In this document: in pieces, positions 1-5,374 of the stretch | Layout of the letters: each line of letters starts with the position of its first letter | Numbering within the stretch: the stretch's first letter is position 1 | Source: JANRKG01 sp033763635 | Lineage (GTDB): Bacteria > Cyanobacteriota > Cyanobacteriia > GCF-001939115 | Direction: 5' to 3' | Assembly: GCA_033763635.1 (NCBI GenBank) | Contig: JANRKG010000085.1 | Coordinates: 1 to 5,375, forward strand | Length of the DNA stretch: 5,375 bases | Notes under the pieces: generated by a model | The model's input: the letters and a program-made list of their open reading frames with translations, nothing else | Databases searched by the model: none | Told to the model about the DNA's origin: nothing | Made by a program: the position numbers and the translations under genes

Positions 1-1658
1 GCTATAGCGGTGGCTCGTTAGGCAGGGGAACGGGTTTAGGTGGGAATGCAGGAGGAAGCCCGTCCTCTGCACAAAGGGGGTGGGATGGACAGAGGGATGC
101 AGGGAAAGGAGGGGGATCGACCGGATATGGTGGACCCCAAGGACAACCGTATCAACCTGTCGGCGAGGGAAAAACCCGAATCACCTATACCGCTACGGTG
201 CCCAATGAGAGTCACGGAACGGGAGACCTAGCGCCACACACGTTTGAGTATCGAGGATACCTAAAAAATTTAAGAATCGGGACCTATCAGCAAGCCGGAA
301 TCGGGACTTACCTTCTGATGCAGGCGGAATTTTCCGGGGAGGAAGGATGGAAATCTGTTAGTGCTGGCTTATTTGAGGGTCGCAACCCCACATTCAGGCT
401 TGACGAGCTTACCTGGATTCCGTCAGGAGGAATCCCAACCCCTTACCCATCTGCCAGCGGCTTCAATCCTTCACCTTCAGGGATTGGATACGGACCATTC
501 CCAGGATCAGGCCCAACCGGATCACCTACAGGGTCAGGAAATAAATCATCGTTTGCGGGTGGGTTAAGTTCTCCTTCTGGGATTGGTTTAAGTGCTGGCA
601 GTCTTGGCTCTGCTGCGGGCCTGGGAACAGGCAACGCTACTGGATTAGGGACAGGCACGACATCGGGTAGTGGATCAAGTGCAGGAACGGGAACAGGGAC
701 GTCTAGCGGTACGGGATTGGGAAGCGCCACGTCCGCAGGGGCTTCGCCCTCTCCCGGTCCTACATCGTTTAGCAATGCCCCTTCCCCTGCTCCTGCTCCT
801 AATACGTTTTCTCCTTCCCCTCCTCCTGTTCCTGATGGATCTCCCAACCAGGGGGACAAACAAGCCAAGCAGCCGGAGATCAAACCTCCACCGGAACTTA
901 AGCAGCCAGAACCACAGCTTAATACATTGGATCTAACCAAAGTAAAACAAGCGGTTGAGGATGCAATTTGTACTCAAAGTAAGCCTGACAAATGCATTGA
1001 TAAGGCTATCAAGCGCAATAAGGGAGGGGATGGGGACGATGATAATGAAATTGTTACCATCTCCGTTCCTACAGGGGATTGCGAGGATGGGGAGTATAAA
1101 CCCCGAACGGAAAACATAACCGTCCCAGCAAGCTTACAGGATGCCGTTCTCAACTTGTTTGAGGAAATGGCAAAAATTAGGCGGGAGTTGTGCGAGTTGG
1201 ATATTCAACCGTCTGTAGCCATCCCGGAACACTGGCAGGTTCGTGTAGGAGCCGATCGCCCTCAGCTAGTGGTGGTATTTGCTGAAGACCTGGGAGGCGG
1301 CAAGGTTGGAAATGTGAGGTATGCCACCAGCATTCCTCACTACCGCTATGGGCCAAGGTTTAAACCTGATTTTGGGGGGTATGAGCATGGCAGTGTATGG
1401 GCACGGCTCATCCTAAAAGATAATTCTCGGATTGTGATCAACGGGAAGACTAAAGAGGAAGCTATCCGCCAGGTTCAAATATTGAGGCAATTTGTAAAGC
1501 CTGAATTTGATAATCCCAATGCTAAACCTGCTACTGGGACCTATGACGAGCCAATGAAAGAATGCAGAGTAGTGGCGATATATGCCCGGTATTTTGGAAA
1601 AGGGCAAAAACAAGGGCAACCTGATTGGGTAATTGATGACTTGATGACCCAACCATGA
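1..1658 (+). CDS. Large modular Gly/Ser/Pro-rich protein, 5' end outside window
   Basis: Partial gene. The frame (codons from base 3) is open to the left edge, so the GTG at 198 is an internal valine, not the start; 551 residues are visible. In order: a Gly-rich stretch (about 1-53, with GTGLGGNAGGS), a small probably beta-rich domain (about 57-143, with FEYRGYLKNLRIGTY), a long low-complexity linker (about 144-305: Gly/Ser/Thr/Ala, then Pro-rich), and a folded C-terminal domain (about 308-551). The last holds five cysteines, a short Asp-rich patch, PEHWQVRVGADRPQLVVV, and a probable helix around KTKEEAIRQVQILRQFV. No C-terminal membrane segment is seen. Linker-domain-linker-domain order is typical of surface or virion adsorption proteins, for example pIII of filamentous phages, but I see no sequence match to those. 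The function is not recognised; a minor structural or attachment role is an inference from layout and neighbours. The stop overlaps the next gene as ATGA. Confidence 0.85.
   Translation, partial: YSGGSLGRGTGLGGNAGGSPSSAQRGWDGQRDAGKGGGSTGYGGPQGQPYQPVGEGKTRITYTATVPNESHGTGDLAPHTFEYRGYLKNLRIGTYQQAGIGTYLLMQAEFSGEEGWKSVSAGLFEGRNPTFRLDELTWIPSGGIPTPYPSASGFNPSPSGIGYGPFPGSGPTGSPTGSGNKSSFAGGLSSPSGIGLSAGSLGSAAGLGTGNATGLGTGTTSGSGSSAGTGTGTSSGTGLGSATSAGASPSPGPTSFSNAPSPAPAPNTFSPSPPPVPDGSPNQGDKQAKQPEIKPPPELKQPEPQLNTLDLTKVKQAVEDAICTQSKPDKCIDKAIKRNKGGDGDDDNEIVTISVPTGDCEDGEYKPRTENITVPASLQDAVLNLFEEMAKIRRELCELDIQPSVAIPEHWQVRVGADRPQLVVVFAEDLGGGKVGNVRYATSIPHYRYGPRFKPDFGGYEHGSVWARLILKDNSRIVINGKTKEEAIRQVQILRQFVKPEFDNPNAKPATGTYDEPMKECRVVAIYARYFGKGQKQGQPDWVIDDLMTQP
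432..917 (+). repeat. Low-complexity Gly/Ser/Thr/Ala then Pro-rich coding tract
   Basis: About 160 codons of degenerate repeats inside the first gene. The first two thirds are made of short units such as GLGTG, SGSGSS, GTGTGTS and SGTGLGS. The last third is Pro-rich (PSPAPAP, PSPPPVP), followed by a Lys/Pro/Gln segment (KQPEIKPPPELKQPEPQ). The DNA units are not exact copies, so this looks like a selected flexible linker rather than a recent tandem expansion. The composition also keeps the opposite strand open, which creates a false reverse ORF at 443-940. Confidence 0.8.
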
Positions 1659-1876
1659 GACGAATACCAAGACGGTTACAACGGGTTAAGATTCGGAAAC
1701 CAGAGATGGCTATACCTTTACAGGAATATGCCAAGAAAAATCATGTTGTCCCTAATACCGTTCGCTATTGGTTAATTAAAAAACAGGTTCGTGGTTTTAA
1801 AAGCGGTCGCAAATGGTACATCTACGATTTGCCCCGGTTTGAAGATTTCCTCTTGAACTATGCCTGGGAGGAATAA
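1655..1876 (+). CDS. Small excisionase/MerR-like helix-turn-helix protein
   Basis: A protein of 73 residues from ATG 1655, or 56 residues from ATG 1706. The core follows the HTH_17/excisionase pattern: a first helix (IPLQEYAKKNH), a turn and recognition helix (VVPNTVRYWLIKKQV), then a wing (RGFKSGRKWYIYD) and a short final helix (PRFEDFLLNYA). Such proteins bind DNA as small winged-helix factors. They serve as recombination directionality factors or as transcription regulators; the sequence does not decide between these. ATG 1655 overlaps the upstream stop as ATGA, which suggests translational coupling, and it adds a basic N-terminal tail (MRRIPRRLQRVKIRK) that could add DNA affinity. ATG 1706 begins at the domain edge and has only a weak purine stretch (CAGAG) upstream. 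A regulator between structural-type genes is unusual. The HTH call is firm, the start is uncertain, and the target is unknown. Confidence 0.8.
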   Translation: MRRIPRRLQRVKIRKPEMAIPLQEYAKKNHVVPNTVRYWLIKKQVRGFKSGRKWYIYDLPRFEDFLLNYAWEE

Positions 1877-1992
1877 TTCCTCTTCAGATGCCTTTTATTC
1901 GGGGCTTAACCCCTACATGAGAAAATCTACACTACACAAGGACTTCAGAGGTTTTTCTGGGTAGATTGAGCCTACAGCTTTATAGGTGAAAT
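1877..1992 (+). promoter_or_regulatory. Structured intergenic leader before the 259-aa gene
   Basis: The longest gene-free stretch (116 bases). It holds a short hairpin, GGGG-CTTAA-CCCC (1901-1913). A longer pairing follows: AATCTAC (1924-1930) with GTAGATT (1961-1967), enclosing a CAGA/TCTG stem (1946-1949 with 1956-1959). A weak promoter is possible, TTAACC (1906-1911), 16 bases, TACACT (1928-1933), each box matching consensus at 4 of 6 positions. The ribosome binding site is AGG at 1984-1986, six bases before ATG 1993. There is no T-run after the first hairpin, so a classical intrinsic terminator is not supported. A separate leader here suggests independent expression or processing of the downstream structural genes. 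Confidence 0.4.
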
Positions 1993-2772
1993 ATGGCTCT
2001 ATCTTTGGAATACTTTGACGCAGCCGGGAACGCTGTAGCAGATGGTGTTTTCATTCCAGTAGCTGCATTGCCGGGAGTTTTGGCGGCTGAACTGGCGGCG
2101 GCTCAATCAACAGCTCTGAAGGAAGGGAAAGCCCTGTTAGGACTGTTGAATCAGATGTTTAACGTGATTTCCCCTGCTAATTTCAGCAAACTCGGATTTG
2201 CCATTACCAAGGGGATTCCAGCCGGGGTTAGTGCGGACGTTGCCAACGTCACCTTCTCTACCACCTGGCAAAAGTTAGCCAATCTTGACAACGACACAAT
2301 TGGGGCAATCCCGGTTCCGGCTGCTGGGACAAGTCTAGGTTTAGGAGACTTTTCAGTAGAGGAAATTTTCCCTGGTGCCGCAAAGGTCGCAGCTGGGGGC
2401 GCGGTGGCTGGAGCTGGGATTGTAGTAACGACTGCCGCCCTGACCCCTTATTCCTCCCTTACCCACGCTGGACTGAACACGGCAGCGGGGCAAGACAATC
2501 GGGCATGGTTTGCAGCTCTGACGGACCACTTGGCAGTAGGGGTAACAGTTCGAGATACTGCAAGCGCGATCGCTTCTGCCGTTACAGCGGTCACTTTAGG
2601 AACGGTAGATGCGGTAACTATCCCAGATGCCTTTATTGCCGCAGCAAACCCAACGTCAGGAATTTTGGTTGCAGATGTTCCCAGCCGGGGCCTGGTCACC
2701 CGAACCAATTCTTATACCGTTCAGTTGGAACTGAACCAAACGACTCAAACCTTTGATGTCCGAGTGGCATAG
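1993..2772 (+). CDS. 259-aa Ala/Gly/Val-rich candidate major structural protein
   Basis: Not a family I recognise. It has 259 residues, no cysteine and only two methionines, and is rich in Ala, Gly, Val and Thr. The N-terminus (MALSLEYFDAAGNAVADGVF) is followed by a likely helical stretch (about 28-60, with AAELAAAQSTALKEGKALLG). A hydrophobic Ala/Gly segment lies at about 126-150 (PGAAKVAAGGAVAGAGIVV), then alternating beta-type segments to the end (YTVQLELNQTTQTFDVRV). No signal peptide is evident. The Ala/Gly stretch could be a membrane-inserting segment but is more weakly hydrophobic than a typical one. Expression signals are good (AGG six bases before ATG, its own leader), and a second gene with a strong ribosome binding site follows. 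An abundant particle subunit, coat or tube, is an inference from composition, length and context. No capsid fold is asserted. Confidence 0.75.
   Translation: MALSLEYFDAAGNAVADGVFIPVAALPGVLAAELAAAQSTALKEGKALLGLLNQMFNVISPANFSKLGFAITKGIPAGVSADVANVTFSTTWQKLANLDNDTIGAIPVPAAGTSLGLGDFSVEEIFPGAAKVAAGGAVAGAGIVVTTAALTPYSSLTHAGLNTAAGQDNRAWFAALTDHLAVGVTVRDTASAIASAVTAVTLGTVDAVTIPDAFIAAANPTSGILVADVPSRGLVTRTNSYTVQLELNQTTQTFDVRVA
2566..2573. repeat. HIP1 octamer GCGATCGC
   Basis: The highly iterated palindrome typical of cyanobacterial genomes, inside the 259-aa gene. The core CGATCG also occurs at 1253, 3515, 3653, 4397, 4585, 4805 and 4839, eight copies in all against about 1.3 expected in random sequence. 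It is used here only as evidence of host group; cyanophages vary in whether they share it. Confidence 0.85.
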
Positions 2773-2826
2773 GGCCTTACCCTACCAAGTCTAATTTGTA
2801 CATAACTATTTTTGGGAGTAAAACCT
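2773..2826 (+). promoter_or_regulatory. Short leader with hairpin and ribosome binding site
   Basis: A 5-bp hairpin, TAGGG-CCTTA-CCCTA (2770-2784), starts on the stop codon of the upstream gene. Its sequence resembles the GGGGCTTAACCCCTAC hairpin in the 1877-1992 leader. A weak promoter-like pair, TTACCC (2777-2782), 16 bases, TACATA (2799-2804), occupies the same place relative to the hairpin as in that leader. GGGAG (2814-2818), eight bases before ATG 2827, is a strong ribosome binding site and decides that start over the in-frame TTG at 2812. Confidence 0.4.
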
Positions 2827-3216
2827 ATGGCTGCTTTGGGACGACTGAGACGGTATTACATCAACCTTGGCGGTGGTGTAGCCGATGTTGGGGCGATCAA
2901 GTGGGGGTTCCGTGCGCCCAACAAAGCATATAAGAATATTGGCGCTGGCTTGGGTGTGACTGAGGTTAAAGACAATAACACCGCTGGAATTACCTATGGG
3001 GCAAACAAGCCTGTCCCTGCCCGTGTCCGTATCCACTATATTGATGCTCAGCTAGGTGGTGGGGAAGGAAACGACATCATCCGAACTGCAAGCCGTTATT
3101 GCGAATACGACAAGCTAAACGGCGTGCTGTTTGGCTCAATCAACGGCAAGAAGATCTTTATGGCACAGGTACAGAAGGAGTTTGATATTGAATCGGTCAC
3201 ACTCATTAATCGGTGA
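2827..3216 (+). CDS. 129-aa candidate particle protein, unknown family
   Basis: The start at ATG 2827 is set by GGGAG eight bases upstream. The protein has 129 residues, a basic N-terminus (MAALGRLRRYYINLGGG), many Gly and Asn, one cysteine (RYCEYDKLNG), and several short beta-type segments (ARVRIHYIDAQLG, NGKKIFMAQVQKEFDIESVTLINR). There is no signal peptide or membrane segment. It follows the 259-aa gene closely and has the best ribosome binding site of the window, so high expression is likely. I do not recognise the family. A small structural subunit that partners the 259-aa protein is an inference. A 24-bp perfect palindrome sits 24 bases after its stop, inside the next gene, and could act on the 3' end of its transcript. 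Confidence 0.75.
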   Translation: MAALGRLRRYYINLGGGVADVGAIKWGFRAPNKAYKNIGAGLGVTEVKDNNTAGITYGANKPVPARVRIHYIDAQLGGGEGNDIIRTASRYCEYDKLNGVLFGSINGKKIFMAQVQKEFDIESVTLINR

Positions 3217-3226
3217 TCGTCTCATT

Positions 3227-3433
3227 ATGACTCCTGAGGACCCAGGATTTCATGAAATCCTGGGTTCCTCTCATCCCCCTGACCCCGAAAAGGGAAAAAA
3301 CTTTATCTTTCGCTCTGGCTCAATGGTTGCCGAGGCGGTTGAAGAGTCGGAGCTGGAAGAATACCTGGAAGGGGGGGAGTATGACGAGCGAATGGACGAA
3401 ATTGAAAGCGATATTCTATTTCTCCCTCTCTAA
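3227..3433 (+). CDS. Small acidic protein, 68 aa
   Basis: ATG 3227 gives 68 residues and starts 10 bases after the previous stop, with GGTGA (3212-3216) as a possible ribosome binding site. The frame is also open further upstream (to 3131), but that part lies inside the 129-aa gene and reads as unlikely protein. The N-terminal half is Pro/Gly-rich (MTPEDPGFHEILGSSHPPD). The C-terminal half is strongly acidic (VEESELEEYLEGGEYDERMDE) and likely helical. Codons 5-13 contain a perfect 24-bp palindrome. The stop overlaps the next start (TAATG), which supports a real gene in a coupled chain. Small acidic proteins beside structural genes are sometimes assembly chaperones or scaffolds; that is only a suggestion. 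Confidence 0.65.
   Translation: MTPEDPGFHEILGSSHPPDPEKGKNFIFRSGSMVAEAVEESELEEYLEGGEYDERMDEIESDILFLPL
3236..3270 (+). repeat. Perfect 24-bp palindrome with extended stem
   Basis: Bases 3241-3264 are a perfect palindrome: CCCAGGATTTCA followed directly by its reverse complement, centred on CATG. The stem extends by GAGGA (3236-3240) pairing with TCCTC (3266-3270) across a single bulged T at 3265, giving about 17 bp. It lies just after the start of the 68-aa gene and 24 bases after the stop of the 129-aa gene. No T-run follows, so it is not a standard intrinsic terminator. It could be an mRNA-stabilising hairpin for the upstream genes, a translation brake, or a dimer-binding operator. Confidence 0.75.
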
Positions 3434-3762
3434 TGGACCTTTCAACCGATTGGCAGTTTGCGGCAACTAAGTTTGTGATGGGACCTAAGACTTTAGGGGT
3501 CAACCTATCCAAGCCGATCGTCAAGATTCGGGTTACTTGTCCCAATTGCCCCCCAACCTGGTTTATAGCGGGTTCCGTCTACCAACTGGTTTACCAAGCC
3601 CTTGACCAACCTGCCCGACTGGGACGGCATACCCTCTTCTTGAAGGAATCGACGATCGCCATCCTTCCCGATGTGGCGGCATACGATCTTCAGTTCGTCC
3701 CAGTGCCCTGGTTAGGGGGAACCCAGCTACAAATTGACGTTTGGGAGTGGATTGGACCGTGA
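3433..3762 (+). CDS. 109-aa protein, stand-alone version of the fibre's N-terminal domain
   Basis: ATG 3433 shares one base with the previous stop (TAATG), so translation is probably coupled; no ribosome binding site is seen. The protein has 109 residues, looks beta-rich, and has a CPNC pair (36-39). Compared with the fibre gene at 4403, two segments line up at nearly the same spacing. LSKPIVKIRV (25-34) matches LTSPVVMVHL, and the final part (about 85-108, DLQFVPVPWLGG then LQIDVWEWIG) matches SLRIDYPGWISSG then LKVWEVTG. The distance between the segments is about 64 residues in both proteins. This suggests a common domain, here without fibre or binding parts. It may be a short cap, a connector, or an alternative occupant of the fibre site. 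The family is not recognised by name; the homology rests on reading by eye. Confidence 0.75.
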   Translation: MDLSTDWQFAATKFVMGPKTLGVNLSKPIVKIRVTCPNCPPTWFIAGSVYQLVYQALDQPARLGRHTLFLKESTIAILPDVAAYDLQFVPVPWLGGTQLQIDVWEWIGP

Positions 3763-4274
3763 AAGAAATGGCACAGGTGGCACAGGTGGCACAACCCCAA
3801 CCCCTTCCAGCGCCGCAAAATTTGGGGACTGGAGGGCTAGAACAGGCAACGATGATATCACTCCTTATTGCTGCGGTATCCGCTACTGTGGCAGCGCTGG
3901 GAGCAATTGGAAATAAGTTATGGGGATGGTTTGAACGGCAGGAAAAACAGGATTCAGACCTGACGGCCAAGCTACTAACCACCATTTTGGAGGAGCGTAA
4001 GCAGTTGATTGATGTCAACCGGGAAGGGTTCATCGCCACAACACAAGCTCTATCCGAAATCAGGAAAGGTAGCGAACGAGTCGCCGGTGCAATTCACGAC
4101 GACATTCAGCGAGGAATGGGCGGTCAGACCGCAATTTACAAATCAATTGCAGAGTCTTTGGCTGAAATCAAAGCTCAAAATCGTGCTCTCCATGAACGTT
4201 TAGATGGAATGACAGACCAGCGACGGGGCAGAGAGAACCGTGTCCACGAAAATCCCTCATCACATCAAGCGTAG
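3759..4274 (+). CDS. Single-pass membrane protein with long cytoplasmic-type coiled coil
   Basis: The chosen start is GTG 3759, which overlaps the previous stop as GTGA and has GGGAG (3743-3747) upstream. ATG 3768 (168 aa) is the alternative. The 171 residues comprise an N-terminal Gln/Pro-rich tail with an AQVAQVAQ repeat (5-12), one hydrophobic segment (about 31-51, TMISLLIAAVSATVAALGAI), an aromatic/basic edge (KLWGWFER), and a long helical, charged region (about 58-150) with heptad-like spacing (LTTILEERKQLIDVNREG, SIAESLAEIKAQNRALHERL). The C-terminus is polar. No enzyme motif is seen. One-span proteins with helical tails beside fibre genes can be holins, spanins or assembly anchors; none of these is demonstrated here. 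The last 35 bases overlap the 61-aa gene. Confidence 0.75.
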   Translation: MKEMAQVAQVAQPQPLPAPQNLGTGGLEQATMISLLIAAVSATVAALGAIGNKLWGWFERQEKQDSDLTAKLLTTILEERKQLIDVNREGFIATTQALSEIRKGSERVAGAIHDDIQRGMGGQTAIYKSIAESLAEIKAQNRALHERLDGMTDQRRGRENRVHENPSSHQA

Positions 4275-4425
4275 AATTGCAGCATTTTTCTTCCTGTGGG
4301 TATCAGGGAATCTGAATGACCTGGAGGCAATCGCAACCCTGTTAGAAACCATTGCTTCGGCCTGCCGACAGGAGGCATACGAGGGGGATAGTAGTTCGAT
4401 CGATGGACCAAACTCTAGTTTTTGA
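4240..4425 (+). CDS. Small overlapping gene, 61 aa, unknown
   Basis: Starts at GTG 4240 with a weak purine stretch upstream (GAGAG, 4231-4235), overlaps the previous gene by 35 bases and the fibre gene by 23. The 61 residues have a basic N-terminus (TKIPHHIKRR), a short hydrophobic run (IAAFFFLWVSG), a likely amphipathic helix (LNDLEAIATLLETIASACRQEAYEG), and a polar end. The hydrophobic run is too short for a sure membrane segment. Its reality is supported by filling what would otherwise be a gap of about 130 bases in a compact operon and by protein-like composition. No family is recognised. It could be a small chaperone or lysis accessory, but this is open. Confidence 0.5.
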   Translation: MSTKIPHHIKRRIAAFFFLWVSGNLNDLEAIATLLETIASACRQEAYEGDSSSIDGPNSSF

Positions 4426-5374
4426 CCAGACCATCACAGCAGAGAATGACCCCATCATTATCACGGGTCTGACCTCTCCAGTTGTCATGGTTCACCTTCT
4501 CCTTAAGACTCTTAAGGCTTATCCAGAATCCCCCCAATTGGCAGTAGAGCAAATCCTACCCAATTCAGGCAATCCTTTTATTGCCGATCGCCAGATGGTA
4601 GAAATGAAAGCCGAGCCTGTTCTGGTCCGGCTCCGAGCAAACTACCCCTACTCCCTACGCATCGACTACCCCGGCTGGATAAGCAGCGGCATCCTGAAGG
4701 TGTGGGAGGTGACAGGCTTTGATTTTTTTTCGAGTGGGGGCAGTAGCACTCCCATCGACCTGACAGGCTACGTCCAGGCGACAGACCCCCGTCTGACAGA
4801 TGCCCGATCGCCCCTTCCCCACTCTCAGGAAATCGATACGATCGACGGCCTCACCTCTGCCCTGGCCTCCAAACTTGAAGCGCCAGCGCTGGCAGACTAT
4901 GTGTTGACCACTGACCCCCGGCTATCTCCCTCAGCTTCTGGAGGGTTAACTTCAATTGAAAGTGCAAGTTTTGCTATCAGTTCGGGGGATGAAACCCGCT
5001 TCGGAGGCTTCTACAAAGAGGATGCCTTTAACGAGAACTACAACACCATTTGGTTGAGTTCTATTGGGGGGTCCGCCTTGATAAACAATGCTTTCATTGG
5101 GCAAAACTTTGGAGGCGCGAGAAACTTCAAGGGGATCTCAATTGCTCAATGGGGGTCTTACGATGATGACCCCGACCGAATGATCAATACTGCCGCCGTT
5201 CAGACTTCCAGTGATGGAAACACCTGGTTTACCCAGAAAACTGTAAATCTCAGTAAGGTTAAAGCTTACGAAGCTTTTTACAAGCTCAATGCCGCGGCTT
5301 CCCAAATCAGACTTTTAGCAACTTCATCCTGCACTTTTGGTTGGCACGTCTATCGGGTTAGGGTGTGGAGCTAA
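4403..5374 (+). CDS. Tail-fibre-like receptor-binding protein
   Basis: The start is ATG 4403 (323 aa). GAGGGGG (4381-4387) lies 15 bases upstream, longer than usual; the in-frame TTG at 4352 is less likely. Three parts: an N-terminal beta-rich domain (1-105) resembling the 109-aa protein; a middle region (112-180) with TGYVQATDPRLTDARSPLPH and IDGLTSALASKL, plus a second copy ADYVLTTDPRLS (164-175); and a C-terminal domain (about 188-323). The 'DPRLTDAR-PLPH...GL-ALA-KL' motif is a familiar repeat of phage and tailocin fibre proteins. The C-terminal part (DAFNENYNTIWLSS, VQTSSDGNTWF, SQIRLLAT, FGWHVYRVRVWS) has the order of motifs of F5/8 type C (discoidin-like) sugar-binding sandwiches. Likely role: trimeric particle appendage that binds a cell-surface glycan. 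The fibre class is confident, the C-terminal fold moderately so. An 8-T run (4723-4730) marks the boundary after the first domain. Confidence 0.85.
   Translation: MDQTLVFDQTITAENDPIIITGLTSPVVMVHLLLKTLKAYPESPQLAVEQILPNSGNPFIADRQMVEMKAEPVLVRLRANYPYSLRIDYPGWISSGILKVWEVTGFDFFSSGGSSTPIDLTGYVQATDPRLTDARSPLPHSQEIDTIDGLTSALASKLEAPALADYVLTTDPRLSPSASGGLTSIESASFAISSGDETRFGGFYKEDAFNENYNTIWLSSIGGSALINNAFIGQNFGGARNFKGISIAQWGSYDDDPDRMINTAAVQTSSDGNTWFTQKTVNLSKVKAYEAFYKLNAAASQIRLLATSSCTFGWHVYRVRVWS

Noticed and set aside
40..231. Forward 63-codon frame near the left edge
   Set aside because: It overlaps the true frame of the first gene in another phase; the Gly-rich frame continues smoothly into the downstream domain.
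443..940. Reverse-strand open frame of 165 codons
   Set aside because: It is the shadow of the Gly/Ser/Pro-rich linker; its Pro/Val/Gly-rich product follows from that composition, and it has no ribosome binding site or neighbour on that strand.
2236..2250. Inverted repeat GACGTTG-C-CAACGTC
   Set aside because: A 7-bp stem with a one-base centre inside the 259-aa gene; no regulatory context.
1993..2772. Filamentous-phage (inovirus) coat gene
   Set aside because: Inovirus coat proteins are far shorter with a clear membrane helix, and no Zot-like ATPase or replication gene is present.
3371..3377. Seven-G run as a frameshift site making a tail-chaperone fusion
   Set aside because: A -1 shift meets a stop at 3382-3384 and a +1 shift ends at 3470 without joining the 109-aa frame, so no extended fusion is made.
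3563..4039. Reverse-strand open frame of 158 codons
   Set aside because: It lies antisense to the well-supported 109-aa and membrane-protein genes, and its Ser/Arg/Pro/Cys mix does not look like a folded protein.
4501..4517. Inverted repeat CCTTAAG-ACT-CTTAAGG
   Set aside because: A 7-bp stem within coding sequence, with no position or neighbour that suggests a role.
5261..5279. Inverted repeat AAAGCTT-ACG-AAGCTTT followed by TT, terminator-like
   Set aside because: It is AT-rich, short, and inside the fibre coding region about 95 bases before the stop; likely chance.
4960..5374. Variable region of a diversity-generating retroelement at the fibre C-terminus
   Set aside because: No second (template) copy and no reverse transcriptase is seen in the window, and the C-terminus looks like a beta-sandwich rather than a C-type lectin variable end.
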